From Powellomyces hirtus (lineage: Eukaryota; Chytridiomycota; Chytridiomycetes; Spizellomycetales; Powellomycetaceae): a stretch of DNA of 64,000 bases. The translations under genes and the position numbers were made by a program. Shown here in pieces: positions 47,400 through 58,188 of this stretch; positions within the stretch are counted from its first letter, which is position 1; each line of letters starts with the position of its first letter. The stretch covers positions 620,001-684,000 of the forward strand of contig JAHLKG010000018.1 in the NCBI GenBank assembly GCA_025526995.1, given 5' to 3'. Under the pieces are notes generated by a model. That model did no database searches, was not told the origin of the DNA, and was given only the letters and a program-made list of their open reading frames with translations.

Positions 47400-48638
47400 C
47401 TATTCCCAGCCGTCCAGAAAATCCGTAGAATCTTTACCCGATTGATCTTCTTCAGTATATGTGTCCAAATGATCTTCTCGCCTAGATTCCATTCGGGCGA
47501 TTTGCGCATTGCGGTATGTACTGGGAGGCTCATCCCCAAGGCTATCGCCATTGACATCTCGTTTGGCAAAACAGTCTTGCATCAAATGATTAGTTCGGCC
47601 ACAACGTTTACATAACATCACGTTACCACGTCGAGGGTTAGGAGCCCTTTGTGCTGTTGTGGTGTTAGGAAATGCCAGTCGTCTTGCTGGGGTTCTCTGC
47701 TGTGCAGCATTAGGAGCCAGTAAGGTGGGTCTCCTCGCAAGCGTTTGCGGAGCTGCTCGTTGAGGGTTCTCATTTGCGGGTCTCTGTGGAGCAGCCGTAG
47801 TCGTTCACGTGGATTGAAACCCACGACGATAGGGACGAGAGGGACCTTGTTCAATACCCGAGTATGGATGAAAGCGGGTCGGCATTCGATTTTGAGATTT
47901 AGGTGCGGTAAGTTGACCATCAACCAGATTACAAGAGGCGGCTGCATTTCGAACGCAGATGACGGCAAGGGGCCAAGTCATGGCTTGACCCATAGTCAAA
48001 CGTAGGGTCATAAAATTCTGGAGGGCTTGAACAAGATAAAGGCCATACGTCGTATTTCGAAGAAGGCCGGCTCGAAAGAGATCAATCATCTCGCCCTCAT
48101 TCAAGAGTCGCTCAGTAATCGTGCCGTTGGCTCGTACGGCGATTGTTTCGAGATGGCGATAGCATTCCAATTCACGAATATAATCTTCCAAAGAGGTACC
48201 GAGAGAAAGAGCTGCCATTTCCTGATGTAAGCGAGTGGTGACATTTCGAGGCATCCAGCGTTGATAGAACTGATTAGACCACCAAGCAGTGACGCCTTCA
48301 ACGGGGGCTGCTGGCATAACACGGAGAACATTCATGATGCCCGTATGCCAGAGAATAACCGAAGGATCCATGTTGGTAACGGCATACTCGTCGAAGTACG
48401 TAAACTCGTTATAAGCAATGCCGGTATGGGCCACAACAAGGTGGTTGCATGCTCGGACATTAGTCGTAACAAAAAGGTCGATCAACTCCATATCATGTTC
48501 GCCGGAATAGTAAGGAATGGTTTTAGTATTGGCAACAAGAGTAGTTCGAAGTGTCAATTCGCCGAGTCGTTCATTGTTCTGAAGGACTGGACCAATAGGA
48601 GCTGCGATAGTCCAAGCGGCGGGGGCAGGTGCGGCCAT
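47400..48638 (-). pseudogene. Gypsy gag with CCHC knuckle
   Basis: ATG 48638; a Gag core (about aa 100-200: VTAWWSNQFYQRW, LHQEMAALSLGTSLEDYI), then a TGA at 47805-47807 where Arg is likely. The same frame continues to a CCHC zinc knuckle (CKRCGRTNHLMQDC) and a TAG at 47400. About 412 codons including the broken one. The zinc knuckle would bind element RNA. Confidence 0.9.
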
Positions 48639-48709
48639 TGCAAATGTAACTAAAGATTACTGGAAGGAAGAAGCAAAGAGGAAGTGAGTACTGTTAGGAA
48701 AGAACGGGA

Positions 48710-48721
48710 GTGGTGCTACCA
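48710..48721 (-). promoter_or_regulatory. tRNA primer-binding site of the gypsy element
   Basis: TGGTAGCACCAC next to the 5' LTR, identical to the site at 1077-1088. Confidence 0.75.
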
Positions 48722-49378
48722 TGTGAGGTGCCTGCGTTTTCAGGCGGGAGAAGGGTACTAGAAGTTCAATTCGAGCGAGAATGACAAGAGGGAATGCTGA
48801 TTTAGAAGAGTGAAGTAGAGAGGAGATGTAGAAGTCTTAAATTTCTTAAGGGGAAAGACGATCGCGTGTGTGGTTTGTGTTGTGCGTAGGTCCGGTTAAG
48901 GGGTAGTGCAACAGAGAAAAGCTAGCTCGACACTCTCGATGACAATGGAATGATTGTGTTGTTAAGTGTAAACGATGGGTGAAGGAGAGCTACGCTACGA
49001 AGAAGAAGAAGGGTGGCTGTGCAAGCAATCTAAGCATTTGCGGTCAGATGAAGCACCATTGCGCAGCGGGGGTCACGTGGAGTCTTGGAGCGCTGTCGAT
49101 TTGACAGGTTTATCTCAAAAGTCCAATCTCAACAGATTGTCTCTACTTCAGAAAAGGGGGGATCTTTTTCCCTTCCCTTTATATAGAGAAATGGGTTTCT
49201 AACTATAGTAACGTGGAGATGATCTCTTGGCAGTCATGAAACTGCGGGGTAGTTTTGGGGGTCGCTTATGAGCGACTATGGTAATCGCTTATGAGGAGCG
49301 TCTGCCTTGATGTAGGTTATGGCTTTTTACTAGCCAAAAAAGCTATGTATGTATATATGCCTTTATGGCCATCTCACA
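48722..49378 (-). repeat. Gypsy 5' LTR, 657 bp
   Basis: Full-length LTR with TGTGAG/CTCACA ends. It includes a 262-bp segment missing from the 3' LTR but present in the duplicated copy at 56351-57007. Confidence 0.93.
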
Positions 49379-49411
49379 GCAGACAACATCGTGGTGCAAG
49401 TGGACGTGTGA
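49379..49411 (+). pseudogene. Displaced 3' end of the secreted-protein gene, with right target duplication
   Basis: GCAGAC (49379-49384) repeats the left flank. The next 27 bases read eight codons and TGA in the frame of 42353-42895. A second copy lies at 57008-57040. Confidence 0.8.
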
Positions 49412-49807
49412 AGGCCCTATTGAAGCATCATCATCCTTAGCCGCTTTTTGATTGCAGCTTTCATGAACACTTGTATAGCATATATAATCGTGTGTGAGTG
49501 TGTGTATACATTAATAAAATCTCATGATAGTCTGACAACGGGACCTGGAGCCCTCAAGCTGCAGCTAGGTCGGACTGAAGACTCAGGGTGCTGCAGACCA
49601 CTATGATAATGTGCGTTTGAGGAGGAGAGATGTTTTCATTGGAAAGCTGAAGCGTTGGCCATCAAAAGTTTCTGACATAATCAATTTGACAGCGCCAACG
49701 TGACCACTTTAAGACAACGGGGTCCGTTTCGCTGCATTTATAGCGCTTCTTTTTTGCATTTTCTTCGTCAGCGTCTGTGGGAAAGTTAGCTCCAGTACAA
49801 TGTCTCT
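49412..49807. other. 3' flank of the disrupted gene
   Basis: No coding region. A GTGTGTGAGTGTGTGT run near 49489-49504 and AATAAAA at about 49512 could be the original polyadenylation region. Confidence 0.45.
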
Positions 49808-50168
49808 TGTGAGATGGCCATAAAGGCATATATACGTACATATCTAGGCAGACGCACCTCATAAGTGATTACCACAATCGCTCATAAGCGACCCCAAAAG
49901 CTGACCCGCAGTTTCATGACTGCCAAGAGATCATCTCCACGTTACTATAGTTAGAAAACTCATTTTCCTATATAAGGGGAGAGAAAGATCCCCCGCCTTT
50001 TCATAACCAGAGACAATCTACATGCGCAATTGCCTTTCCCCATAAGAAATTAAGACGTTTACATCTTTTTTTCTCTTCACACTCCTAAATCTGAACTCTC
50101 TATCGTCGCTCTTGCGTGAATAGAACCTCTAGTTCACTCCTTCCGCCTAAAAACTCAGGCACCTCACA
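49808..50168 (+). repeat. Solo LTR related to the gypsy LTR, opposite orientation
   Basis: 361 bp from TGTGAGATGG to CACCTCACA, alignable along its length to the reverse complement of 48722-49378, with a TATATAAGG box at about 49970. Flanks TCTCT and TTTCT are not a clean duplication. A second copy is at 57437-57797. Confidence 0.85.
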
Positions 50169-50298
50169 TTTCTCACCCATTGTTTGAGTTACGATCGAAA
50201 CGACCAAACCCCGAAAAAGACCTCACTTGCAGTTTATATTGTTCCTCTGCTTCTATACAAACTCCCAAACCGTATTGCACTTTGTGCAGAATAAAGTT

Positions 50299-50559
50299 TG
50301 TTGGTCTGAGAGTATCTGGGTAGATAGTTGAGGAAGCTTTCAGGGTAGTTGACTGAGCAAAACAATGAAGTAACTTAATCCTGCTCTATTGGAGAAAAAG
50401 AGAAAAGTCCCATCGATATATTAAGTATGTAAGGAAAACTACTTATATTGGAGTTGATCACGTGGTTTGCACGTAATCGCGTGACTCATCGTAGTGGCGT
50501 AGCATACGCCCTGGGATGGCGCAGTTGTGACTCGATAACAGAGTCTGTACACGCTAACA
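50299..50559. repeat. Second-family solo LTR, 261 bp, with 5-bp target duplication
   Basis: Ends TGTTGG...CTAACA, flanked by AAGTT at 50294-50298 and 50560-50564. Copies at 57928-58188 (through the tandem duplication) and 62445-62705. Confidence 0.8.
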
Positions 50560-51161
50560 AAGTTTCCTCTGCCATCCTGCGGCACACAGCTCTCTGGAAC
50601 TTTTACAACAACTCTGACACACCCACGAACTGATTTCAATGTTGTCGAAGAGTGGGTCGACTTTTCCAAGGCCGTTTTGACAAATCACGCTACTCTCAGC
50701 AAAAGTTTGTTCCAAGGAGCCATATTTATGCCAGAGACTCCCGTCTCTTCCAAGGCCAATGTCCACGCAGTTGCCGACTTTACACTTCATCAAACCTTCA
50801 CAAGCATCTTAGGAGCCCTGAACAAAATTGGTTACCACTTTATTGACATTGCTGGGCAACAAGTCAGTAGTTTCATATCTTAACCAAATGCTTGTTCATG
50901 GAAAAAAGCATATTCTGACAATGAAGTTTAAAACCCCAAGAGCATTTTCCAAACAACACAAAATTGTGCTGACCTATCAAGATTCGCTGCCAAAATCGAA
51001 AGTTTGTGGAGCTATCAACCAGATCTATGGCTACATGATATTCAACTATCATGCTTATGGAGTTCTGATGACATATGAGGAGACCTATTTTAGTCTGAAG
51101 CTGGCAGCTGTCTCTTACCAATTCTTCTTACCTTATGGTGAGCCCTCAAGCTGCCTCCCTG
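50560..51161 (+). pseudogene. Kinase/Crinkler-like gene fragment, copy 1
   Basis: Protein-like sequence in two frames: LSGTFTTTLTHPR...NVVEEWVDFSKAVL...ALNKIGYHFIDIAGQQ, then QMLVHGKKHILTMKFKTPR and INQIYGYMIFNYHAYGVLMTYEETYF. The last part resembles the segment (YGYM...YGVLTTY..TWF) that precedes a kinase-like domain in Crinkler-type and related fungal proteins; this is memory-based and weak. A frame change near 50870 marks decay or a missed intron. A matching kinase-lobe fragment lies at 60776-61190 after copy 2. Confidence 0.45.
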
Positions 51162-52951
51162 GTATGATTTTAAATTTAACTTTATGTTTTAGGGTTCTTT
51201 TGGTCTAAAGTTAATTTCAATTTACCTTGATACCGCAGTGTGGGCTACTATGAATCAGTATAATTTGATTATAAAGTGGGTTCAACAGGAGGATTTATCA
51301 TAATAACTTGTGATCAGACGGTACCACTGAGGCCCCAAACCCGATTAAGCCAGGGTATATTGATAACGGAGCATCAGTGTTGGTAGATCTACACTTTACC
51401 TTATACCTTTTCAAAGGTTGTTCTTGGTGCGTTATGGATCTGTAGACCATCATCTGTATTAAAACAAGACTACTGGTGGGATAGTCATACAACACTTCAA
51501 GCCTCCCATAAGTGAGAGCAGGCCCGACAAAATTTGGGTTCATTGAACCTAAAGTGATAATTGAAGGCAAAAGGCTCAAATGTTAACAACTATATGTTAC
51601 CACTCACAAGAGAAAAATAATTAATAATGTTAAAAAAAAAATAGTTGATCATAAACGTTTTATGGGATCACCCAATTAACAGTAAAGTGACAGTAAGAAG
51701 CTAATGAAAAACTAGATGCTAGATCAAGTAATTAACAATCTTTAGATAATTAAAATCAAATAGAGGATAGCTATAGGCTTACTCTGGTTCTACAGCTACA
51801 GTGAGGTTAGATCAGGCTTACTGAAAGATGGAACCTTTCTTTGTTTAATAACAACAATTGCAGCTACTGGATCACTTCATGCTGGTCCATGATCACCAAT
51901 ATGGTTATGCGGTGCTAGCCGCCTTTTCACTATCCTCCCACTGTAGCCCCTTTGGAGGCTCTTTGGTTGTCATTCCTAAGCTGCTATTATTAATTCCTTA
52001 TCAATTCCTGTCAATTGAGGATTTCAAGGTCATGATCTCTTTCTCTATTTGCATCTATGTGTAATATACCAAATATACAACTAGGGTTCATTAAAACCCG
52101 TTTAATAATCAAAAAGGGTGAATCTTGAATAGATGCAATTACTTCAAAGATGAAGTTCAAGTTAAGTATTTTAGAAAGTATTAATCTCGGCTGGTGTGGG
52201 CAAATCATCTTAAACTTTAAAAACTTCCACACACTCATTTTACGACATTTAAATATTAAGATTTATAATAACTGCTACCATTCAGTGAATCAAACCACTT
52301 CAATTAGCTACAGGGCTAACCTATTATTTCCAAATGTCAACAACCAACGCCAGATAAGTTAATACCAATGCTAAAGCTTCTGTTGGATCTGTTTTGTTGC
52401 CTAAGCTAACAAATTGAATTGGAAATTTAATTAATAATTGTAGGAATCTAAATTAAAGAGTACACATAGCATAAAAATAATTTAGTGGTTTTAGATTACA
52501 AGTGTTACAGATTGAATATTTTAAAGTTGTGGAGGAGGGAAAGGAAGTTCAGTTCAACCGAACAACTTCACCATGATTCTACTAACCTAATTGATAGATT
52601 TTTAATATATAGCTTGGATAATGCACCCTACAAATGGATAGCATTACATACCCCCGTGTAGGATTAGAGCTCAACTCCAAAATAAAGGGAAGCTGCACCT
52701 AATTGAAATAAAAAGCTATAGACAACTACTGGGTTTATATTGAACCAACCCTTTAAAATAAATAATTAGAATTTAGCCTTGAAACCCATTCATATAAATT
52801 CTGTAACTCCCCCAGGGGTTTAACCCTAGAAGTGTGGTAATAGAATACACTGCTACTTAATATTCTGCTACCATAGCCTATAAGTTACTGTCTGTATCAG
52901 GTGTGGTACCTGTGGTACCAAAATCACCTGTTTTTACTTTTAGGGGGATTT
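51162..52951. other. AT-rich block, copy 1 (truncated by duplication junction)
   Basis: About 65-70% A+T, many TTAATTAA-type words, no convincing coding frame. It starts GTATGATTTT directly after the kinase-like fragment and corresponds to 58791-60580. Confidence 0.7.
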
Positions 52952-55028
52952 AATGCAATGAAGGTCCGATTGATGAGATAAAATCGATTGGTTTTCAGGA
53001 ATCTGACAAGGGCTAGGAGCTCTTGCTCGTGTACTGGATATTGAGTTTCGGCTCCGTTCATTTTTCACGAAAAGAATGAGACAGGACGAAGTTTGGGAAG
53101 TTGCTCCATGGCTCGCACACGATGAATCGGTAGTGGCATCGGAAGCGGTTTCCCGTCAGGGGGCTGTCCTAGCCATCCTGAAATAGTATATCCCAAAGAA
53201 TCCGTGTGGACATAAATTGGACTATCTGGATTGAAGGTAACTAAGACTGGAGCCGTTGTTACGGCAGTTTTGAGGGCGTCGAAAGCTTCTTGTTCCTTTG
53301 ATGTCCATTCGAACGCGGCTTTAGCGCCTTGTAATGCCGAGAGCGGAGACGCAATTTCGGCATATCGTTCAATGTAATCCAGGAAGTAATTGGTCAGTCC
53401 AAGAAATTGTCGAATGTGTCTTGTAGTTTGCGGAATCAGCCAATCTTGGACAGCAGTAACCTTGCTGTCTGCAATACGCATGCCTTTAACACTGAAAAGG
53501 TGTCCACAGAATTCGACTTTCGGTTGTCCCCATTGGCATTTTGCTGCATTGACGTAAAGGGAATGGTCTTCTAATCGTTGGAGCACCTCGGCTACATCTT
53601 CCCGATGTTTTGCAGGATTAGGCGAGAAGATGAGAATATTGTCCAGGTAACAAATGACACAAAGATCATAAAGATCGCCGAGGACTTGATTCATAAGCCG
53701 TTGAAAAGCGCCGGGTGCATTACATAGGCCGAAGGGCATGACGACATATTCGAAGAGTCCGAATCTTGTGCGAATAGCTGTTTTCTCGCGGTCTTCCGGA
53801 GCGATAAGCAATCGATGGTAGGCATCTTTTAGATCGATAAGAGTATAGAAGCGGGCACCCAATAGTTGGTTCCTCATTTCCTTCAAAATTGGAAGCGGAG
53901 TACGGTCCTTAATCGTCATGGCATTCAATCCGCGATAATCCCAACAAACGCGGATTCCGCCGGTCTTCTTAACAGCAAAAACCACGGAGGCGCCCCAAGG
54001 AGACTTGGAATGTTGTATTCATCCTTTAAAAAGCAGATGATCAGGTTGTTTTCGAAGCTCAGTCATTTGATCTTGCGATAGTGGGCGTAGGGTTTGAAAT
54101 ACCGGTTTTGATCCAGGGACTAGATCGATATGAAAATTGTTGTCGCCTCGATCGGGAGGTAACTCGTTGCTTTCTTTGAAGAGCGTTTCTTCAAACTTTT
54201 GGAGTACTGAATCCAAGAACGTAGGCCACGATTTATGATTGGATTCGGATGTGTCCTTATCTACTGCAGGCCGTACATGGATTGCGAAAGCTTCACGATA
54301 CTGGTTGTGTCGTAATTGTTTGTTGAACCGTTTAGTTGATACAGCAGCAATGCCTTGATAAGGTCTTTGTCTTTCTCGCTTCACGCTTTTAGCAGCTCCT
54401 CGGATGGTGAATGTTCCAGTCTTACGGACAAAGGAATCCGGGTCTTCAGCATGTTGAGGAGATCGTAGCGAAGAACAATCAAAGGGTTGATCGTTCAACG
54501 TAAACATAATGTGATGCGGTCGTTCGAGAGTAACACATGTAAAAGTTCCTATTGCTTCAAAGAATGGTAATCCTAGAATGACAGGATTCCCGATCGGTGC
54601 AATCTCAAAATTGAACGATGCAATCGGAGCATAACTCTGCGAAATATTGTTGAAGATTGCTATCGGTTGAGTTGTAAGGGACGTAATTTGAATAGTCTGT
54701 CCTGCGCCAGCAGTGTCAATATTATAAGGATGTTCGAGTGGTTTCCTTTGAAGTTGTCGTTCTTCTTCCGCAATTCGATCTTGGACCACCATGGTATTAC
54801 AGCCAGTATCCAGAAGGGCTATAATCGGTGCATTGCCAATTTTGATACGGAATACCCAACTTGGCGCGCTCAAAGCTTTGCCTGGTATGAGGTTGGCCTC
54901 AAGATTAGCTTGGCGGATCGCAGTAGGATTGCCCGTAGGACTCTCGGGTGGTCAATTACAAGTCATCCAAGGGATGTCGGATTCAGGGAGGACTATATGA
55001 CCCCCCTTAGGCTGGGAGGAACCGATCT
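52952..55028 (-). pseudogene. Gypsy pol fragment, duplicated copy (RNase H end and integrase missing)
   Basis: Protease and RT as in copy 1, with TGA at the same sites (54952, 54019, 53065) and YLDN at 53638-53640. The frame is cut at the duplication junction, so this copy has no integrase, polypurine tract or 3' LTR. Confidence 0.93.
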
Positions 55029-56267
55029 CTATTCCCAGCCGTCCAGAAAATCCGTAGAATCTTTATCCGATTGATCTTCTTCAGTATATGTGTCCAAATG
55101 ATCTTCTCGCCTAGATTCCATTCGGGCGATTTGCGCATTGCGGTATGTACTGGGAGGCTCATCCCCAAGGCTATCGCCATTGACATCTCGTTTGGCAAAA
55201 CAGTCTTGCATCAAATGATTAGTTCGGCCACAACATTTACATAACATCACGTTCCCACGTCGAGGGTTAGGAGCCCTTTGTGCTGTCGTGGTGTTAGGAA
55301 ATGCCGGTCGTCTTGCTGGGGTTCTCTGCTGTGCAGCATTAGGAGCCAGTAAGGTGGGTCTCCTCGCAAGCGTTTGCGGAGCTGCTCGTTGAGGGTTCTC
55401 ATTTGCAGGTCTCTGTGGAGCACCCGTAGTCGTTCACGTGGATTGAAACCCACGACAATAGGGACGAGAGGGACCTTGTTCAATACCCGAGTATGGATGA
55501 AAGCGGGTCGGCATTCGATTTTGAGATTTAAGTGCGGTAAGTTGACCATCAACCAGATTACGAGAGGCGGCTGCATTTCGAACGCAGATGACGGCAAGGG
55601 GCCAAGTCATGGCTTGACCCATAGTCAAACGTAGGGTCATAAAATTCTGGAGGGCTTGAACGAGATAAAGGCCATACGTTGTATTTCGAAGAAGGCCGGC
55701 TCAAAAGAGATCAATCATCTCGCCCTCATTCAAGAGTCGCTCAGTAATCGTGCCGTTGGCTCGTACAGCGATTGTTTCGAGATGGCGATAGCATTCCAAT
55801 TCACGAATATAATCTTCCAAAGAGGTACCGAGAGAAAGAGCTGCCATTTCCTGATGTAGGCGAGTGGTGACATTTTGAGGCATCCAGCGTTGATAGAACT
55901 GATTAGACCACCAAGCAGTGACGCCTTCAATGGGGGCTGCTGGCATAACACGGAGAACATTCATGATGCCTGTATGCCAGAGAATAACCGAAGGATCCAT
56001 GTTGGTAACGGCATACTCGTCGAAGTACGTAAACTCGTTATAAGCAATGCCGGTATGGGCCGCAACAAGGTGGTTGCATGCTCGGACATTAGTCGTAACA
56101 AAAAGGTCAATCAACTTCATATCATGTTCGCCGGAATAGTAAGGAATGGTTTTAGTATTGGCAACAAGAGTAGTTCGAAGTGTCAATTCGCCGAGTCGTT
56201 CATTGTTCTGAAGGACTGGACCAATAGGAGCTGCGATAGTCCAAGCGGCGGGGGCAGGTGCGGCCAT
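55029..56267 (-). pseudogene. Gypsy gag, duplicated copy
   Basis: Same as 47400-48638 but with an extra TGA at 55701-55703, where copy 1 still has Arg CGA (48072-48074). The knuckle reads CKCCGRTNHLMQDC, Arg to Cys relative to copy 1. Confidence 0.93.
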
Positions 56268-56350
56268 TGCAAATGTAACTAAAGATTACTGGAAGGAAGA
56301 AGCGAAGAGGAAGTGAGTACTGTTAGGAAAGAACGGGAGTGGTGCTACCA

Positions 56351-57007
56351 TGTGAGGTGCCTGCGTTTTCAGGCGGGAGAAGGGTACTAGAAGTTCAATT
56401 CGAGCGAGAATGACAAGAGGGAATGCTGATTTAGAAGAGTGAAGTAGAGAGGAGATGTAGAAGTCTTAAATTTCTTAAGGGGAAAGACGATCGCGTGTGT
56501 GGTTTGTGTTGTGCGTAGGTCCGGTTAAGGGGTAGTGCAACAGAGAAAAGCTCGCTCGACACTCTCGATGACAATGGAATGATTGTGTTGTTAAGTGTAA
56601 ACGATGGGTGAAGGAGAGCTACACTACAAAGAAGAAGAAAGGTGGCTGTGCAAGCTATCTAAGCATTCGCGGTCAGATGAAGCACCATTGCGCAGCGGGG
56701 GTCATGTGGAGTCTTGGAGCGCTGTCGATTTGACAGGTTTATCTCAAAAGTCCAATCTCAACAGATTGTTTCTACTTGAGAAAAGGGGGGATCTTTTTCC
56801 CTTCCCTTTATATAGAGAAATGGGTTTCTAACTATAGTAACGTGGAGATGATCTCTTGGCAGTCATGAAACTGCGGGGTAGTTTCAGAGGTCGCTTATGA
56901 GCGACTATGGTAATCGCTTATGAGGCGCGTCTGCCTTGATGTAGGTTATGGCTTTTTACTAGCCAAAAAAGCTATGTATGTATATATGCCTTTATGGCCA
57001 TCTCACA
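56351..57007 (-). repeat. Gypsy 5' LTR, duplicated copy
   Basis: 657 bp, same ends and same full length as 48722-49378. Confidence 0.93.
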
Positions 57008-57436
57008 GCAGACAACATCGTGGTGCAAGTGGACGTGTGAAGGCCCTATTGAAGCATCATCATCCTTAGCCACTTTTTGATTGCAGCTTTCATGAACACT
57101 TGTATAGCATATATAATCGTGTGTGAGTGTGTGTATACATTAATAAAATCTCATGATGGTCTGACAACGGGACCTGGAGCCCTCAAGCTGCAGCTAGGTC
57201 GGCCTGAAGACTCAGGGTGCTGCAGACCACTATGATAATGTGCGTTTGAGGAGGAGAGATGTTTTCATTGGAAAGCTGAAGCGTTGGCCATCAAAAGTTG
57301 CTGACATAATCGATTTGACAGCGCCAACGTGACCACTTTAAGACAACGGGGTCCGTTTCGCTGCATTTATAGCGCTTCTTTTTTGCATTTTCTTCGTCAG
57401 CGTCTGTGGGAAAGTTAGCTCCAGTACAATGTCTCT

Positions 57437-57797
57437 TGTGAGATCGCCATAAAGGCATATATACGTACATATCTAGGCAGACGCACCTCATAAGCAATTA
57501 CCACAATCGCTCATAAGCGACCCCAAAAGCTGACCCGCAGTTTCATGACTGCCAAGAGATCATCTCCACGTTACTATAGTTAGAAAACTCATTTTCCTAT
57601 ATAAGGGGAGAGAAAGATCCCCTGCCTTTTCATAACCAGAGACAATCTACATGCGCAATTGCCTTTCCCCATAAGAAATTAAGACGTTTACATCTTTTTT
57701 TCTCTTCACACTCCTAAATCCGAACTCTCTATTGTCGCTCTTGCGTGAATAGAACCTCTAGTTCACTCCTTCCACCTAAAAACTCAGGCACCTCACA
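57437..57797 (+). repeat. Solo LTR (gypsy-related), duplicated copy
   Basis: Counterpart of 49808-50168 at +7629. Confidence 0.85.
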
Positions 57798-57927
57798 TTT
57801 CTCACCCATTGTTTGAGTTACGATCGAAACGACCAAACCCCAAAAAAGACCTCACTTGCAGTTTATATTGTTCCTCTGCTTCTATACAAACTCCCAAACC
57901 GTATTGCACTTTGTGCAGAATAAAGTT

Positions 57928-58188
57928 TGTTGGTCTGAAAGTATCTGGGTAGATAGTTGAGGAAGCTTTCAGGGTAGTTGACTGAGCAAAACAATGAAGT
58001 AACTTAATCCCGCTCTATTGGAGAAAAAGAGAAAAGTCCCATCGATATATTAAGTATGTAAGGAAAACTACTTATATTGGAGTTGATCACGTGGTTTGCA
58101 CGTAATCGCGTGACTCATCATAGTGGCGTAGCATACGCCCTGGGATGGCGCAGTTGTGACCCGATAACAGAGTCTGTACACGCTAACA
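57928..58188. repeat. Second-family solo LTR, duplicated copy
   Basis: Counterpart of 50299-50559, with the same AAGTT flanks. Confidence 0.8.

Larger units (their letters stand above)
42896..49378 (-). mobile_element. Complete gypsy-type LTR retrotransposon with 6-bp target duplication
   Basis: On the minus strand: 5' LTR 48722-49378, primer-binding site 48710-48721, gag 47400-48638, pol 43573-47399, polypurine tract 43291-43303, 3' LTR 42896-43290. LTR ends are TGTGAG/CTCACA. Pol order PR-RT-RH-INT-chromodomain identifies Ty3/gypsy. It interrupts a secreted-protein gene. Seven in-frame TGA codons and a changed RT active site show that it is dead. Confidence 0.95.
45323..52951. repeat. 7629-bp tandem duplication, copy 1
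   Basis: Every base from 45323 to 52951 has a counterpart at +7629 with about 1% substitutions in the element part and fewer beyond it. Copy 1 begins inside the RNase H region of the gypsy pol and ends at GGGGGATTT. Confidence 0.97.

Noticed and set aside
43573..48638. TGA read as a sense codon (stop recoding) in the elements
   Set aside because: TGA ends YME2, ATG44 and the secreted-protein gene normally, and the tandem copies show CGA changing to TGA at one site. Mutation explains the pattern better than recoding.
48975..49202. 75-codon frame starting MGEGELRYEE
   Set aside because: It lies inside the 5' LTR, mostly in the 262-bp segment lacking from the 3' LTR, and the duplicate differs by non-conservative changes.
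49412..52951. A host gene in the AT-rich flank (frames of 60-126 codons on both strands)
   Set aside because: Except for the kinase-like fragment, the frames are short, overlap on both strands and carry no motif. AT-rich duplicates keep them open by near identity, not selection.
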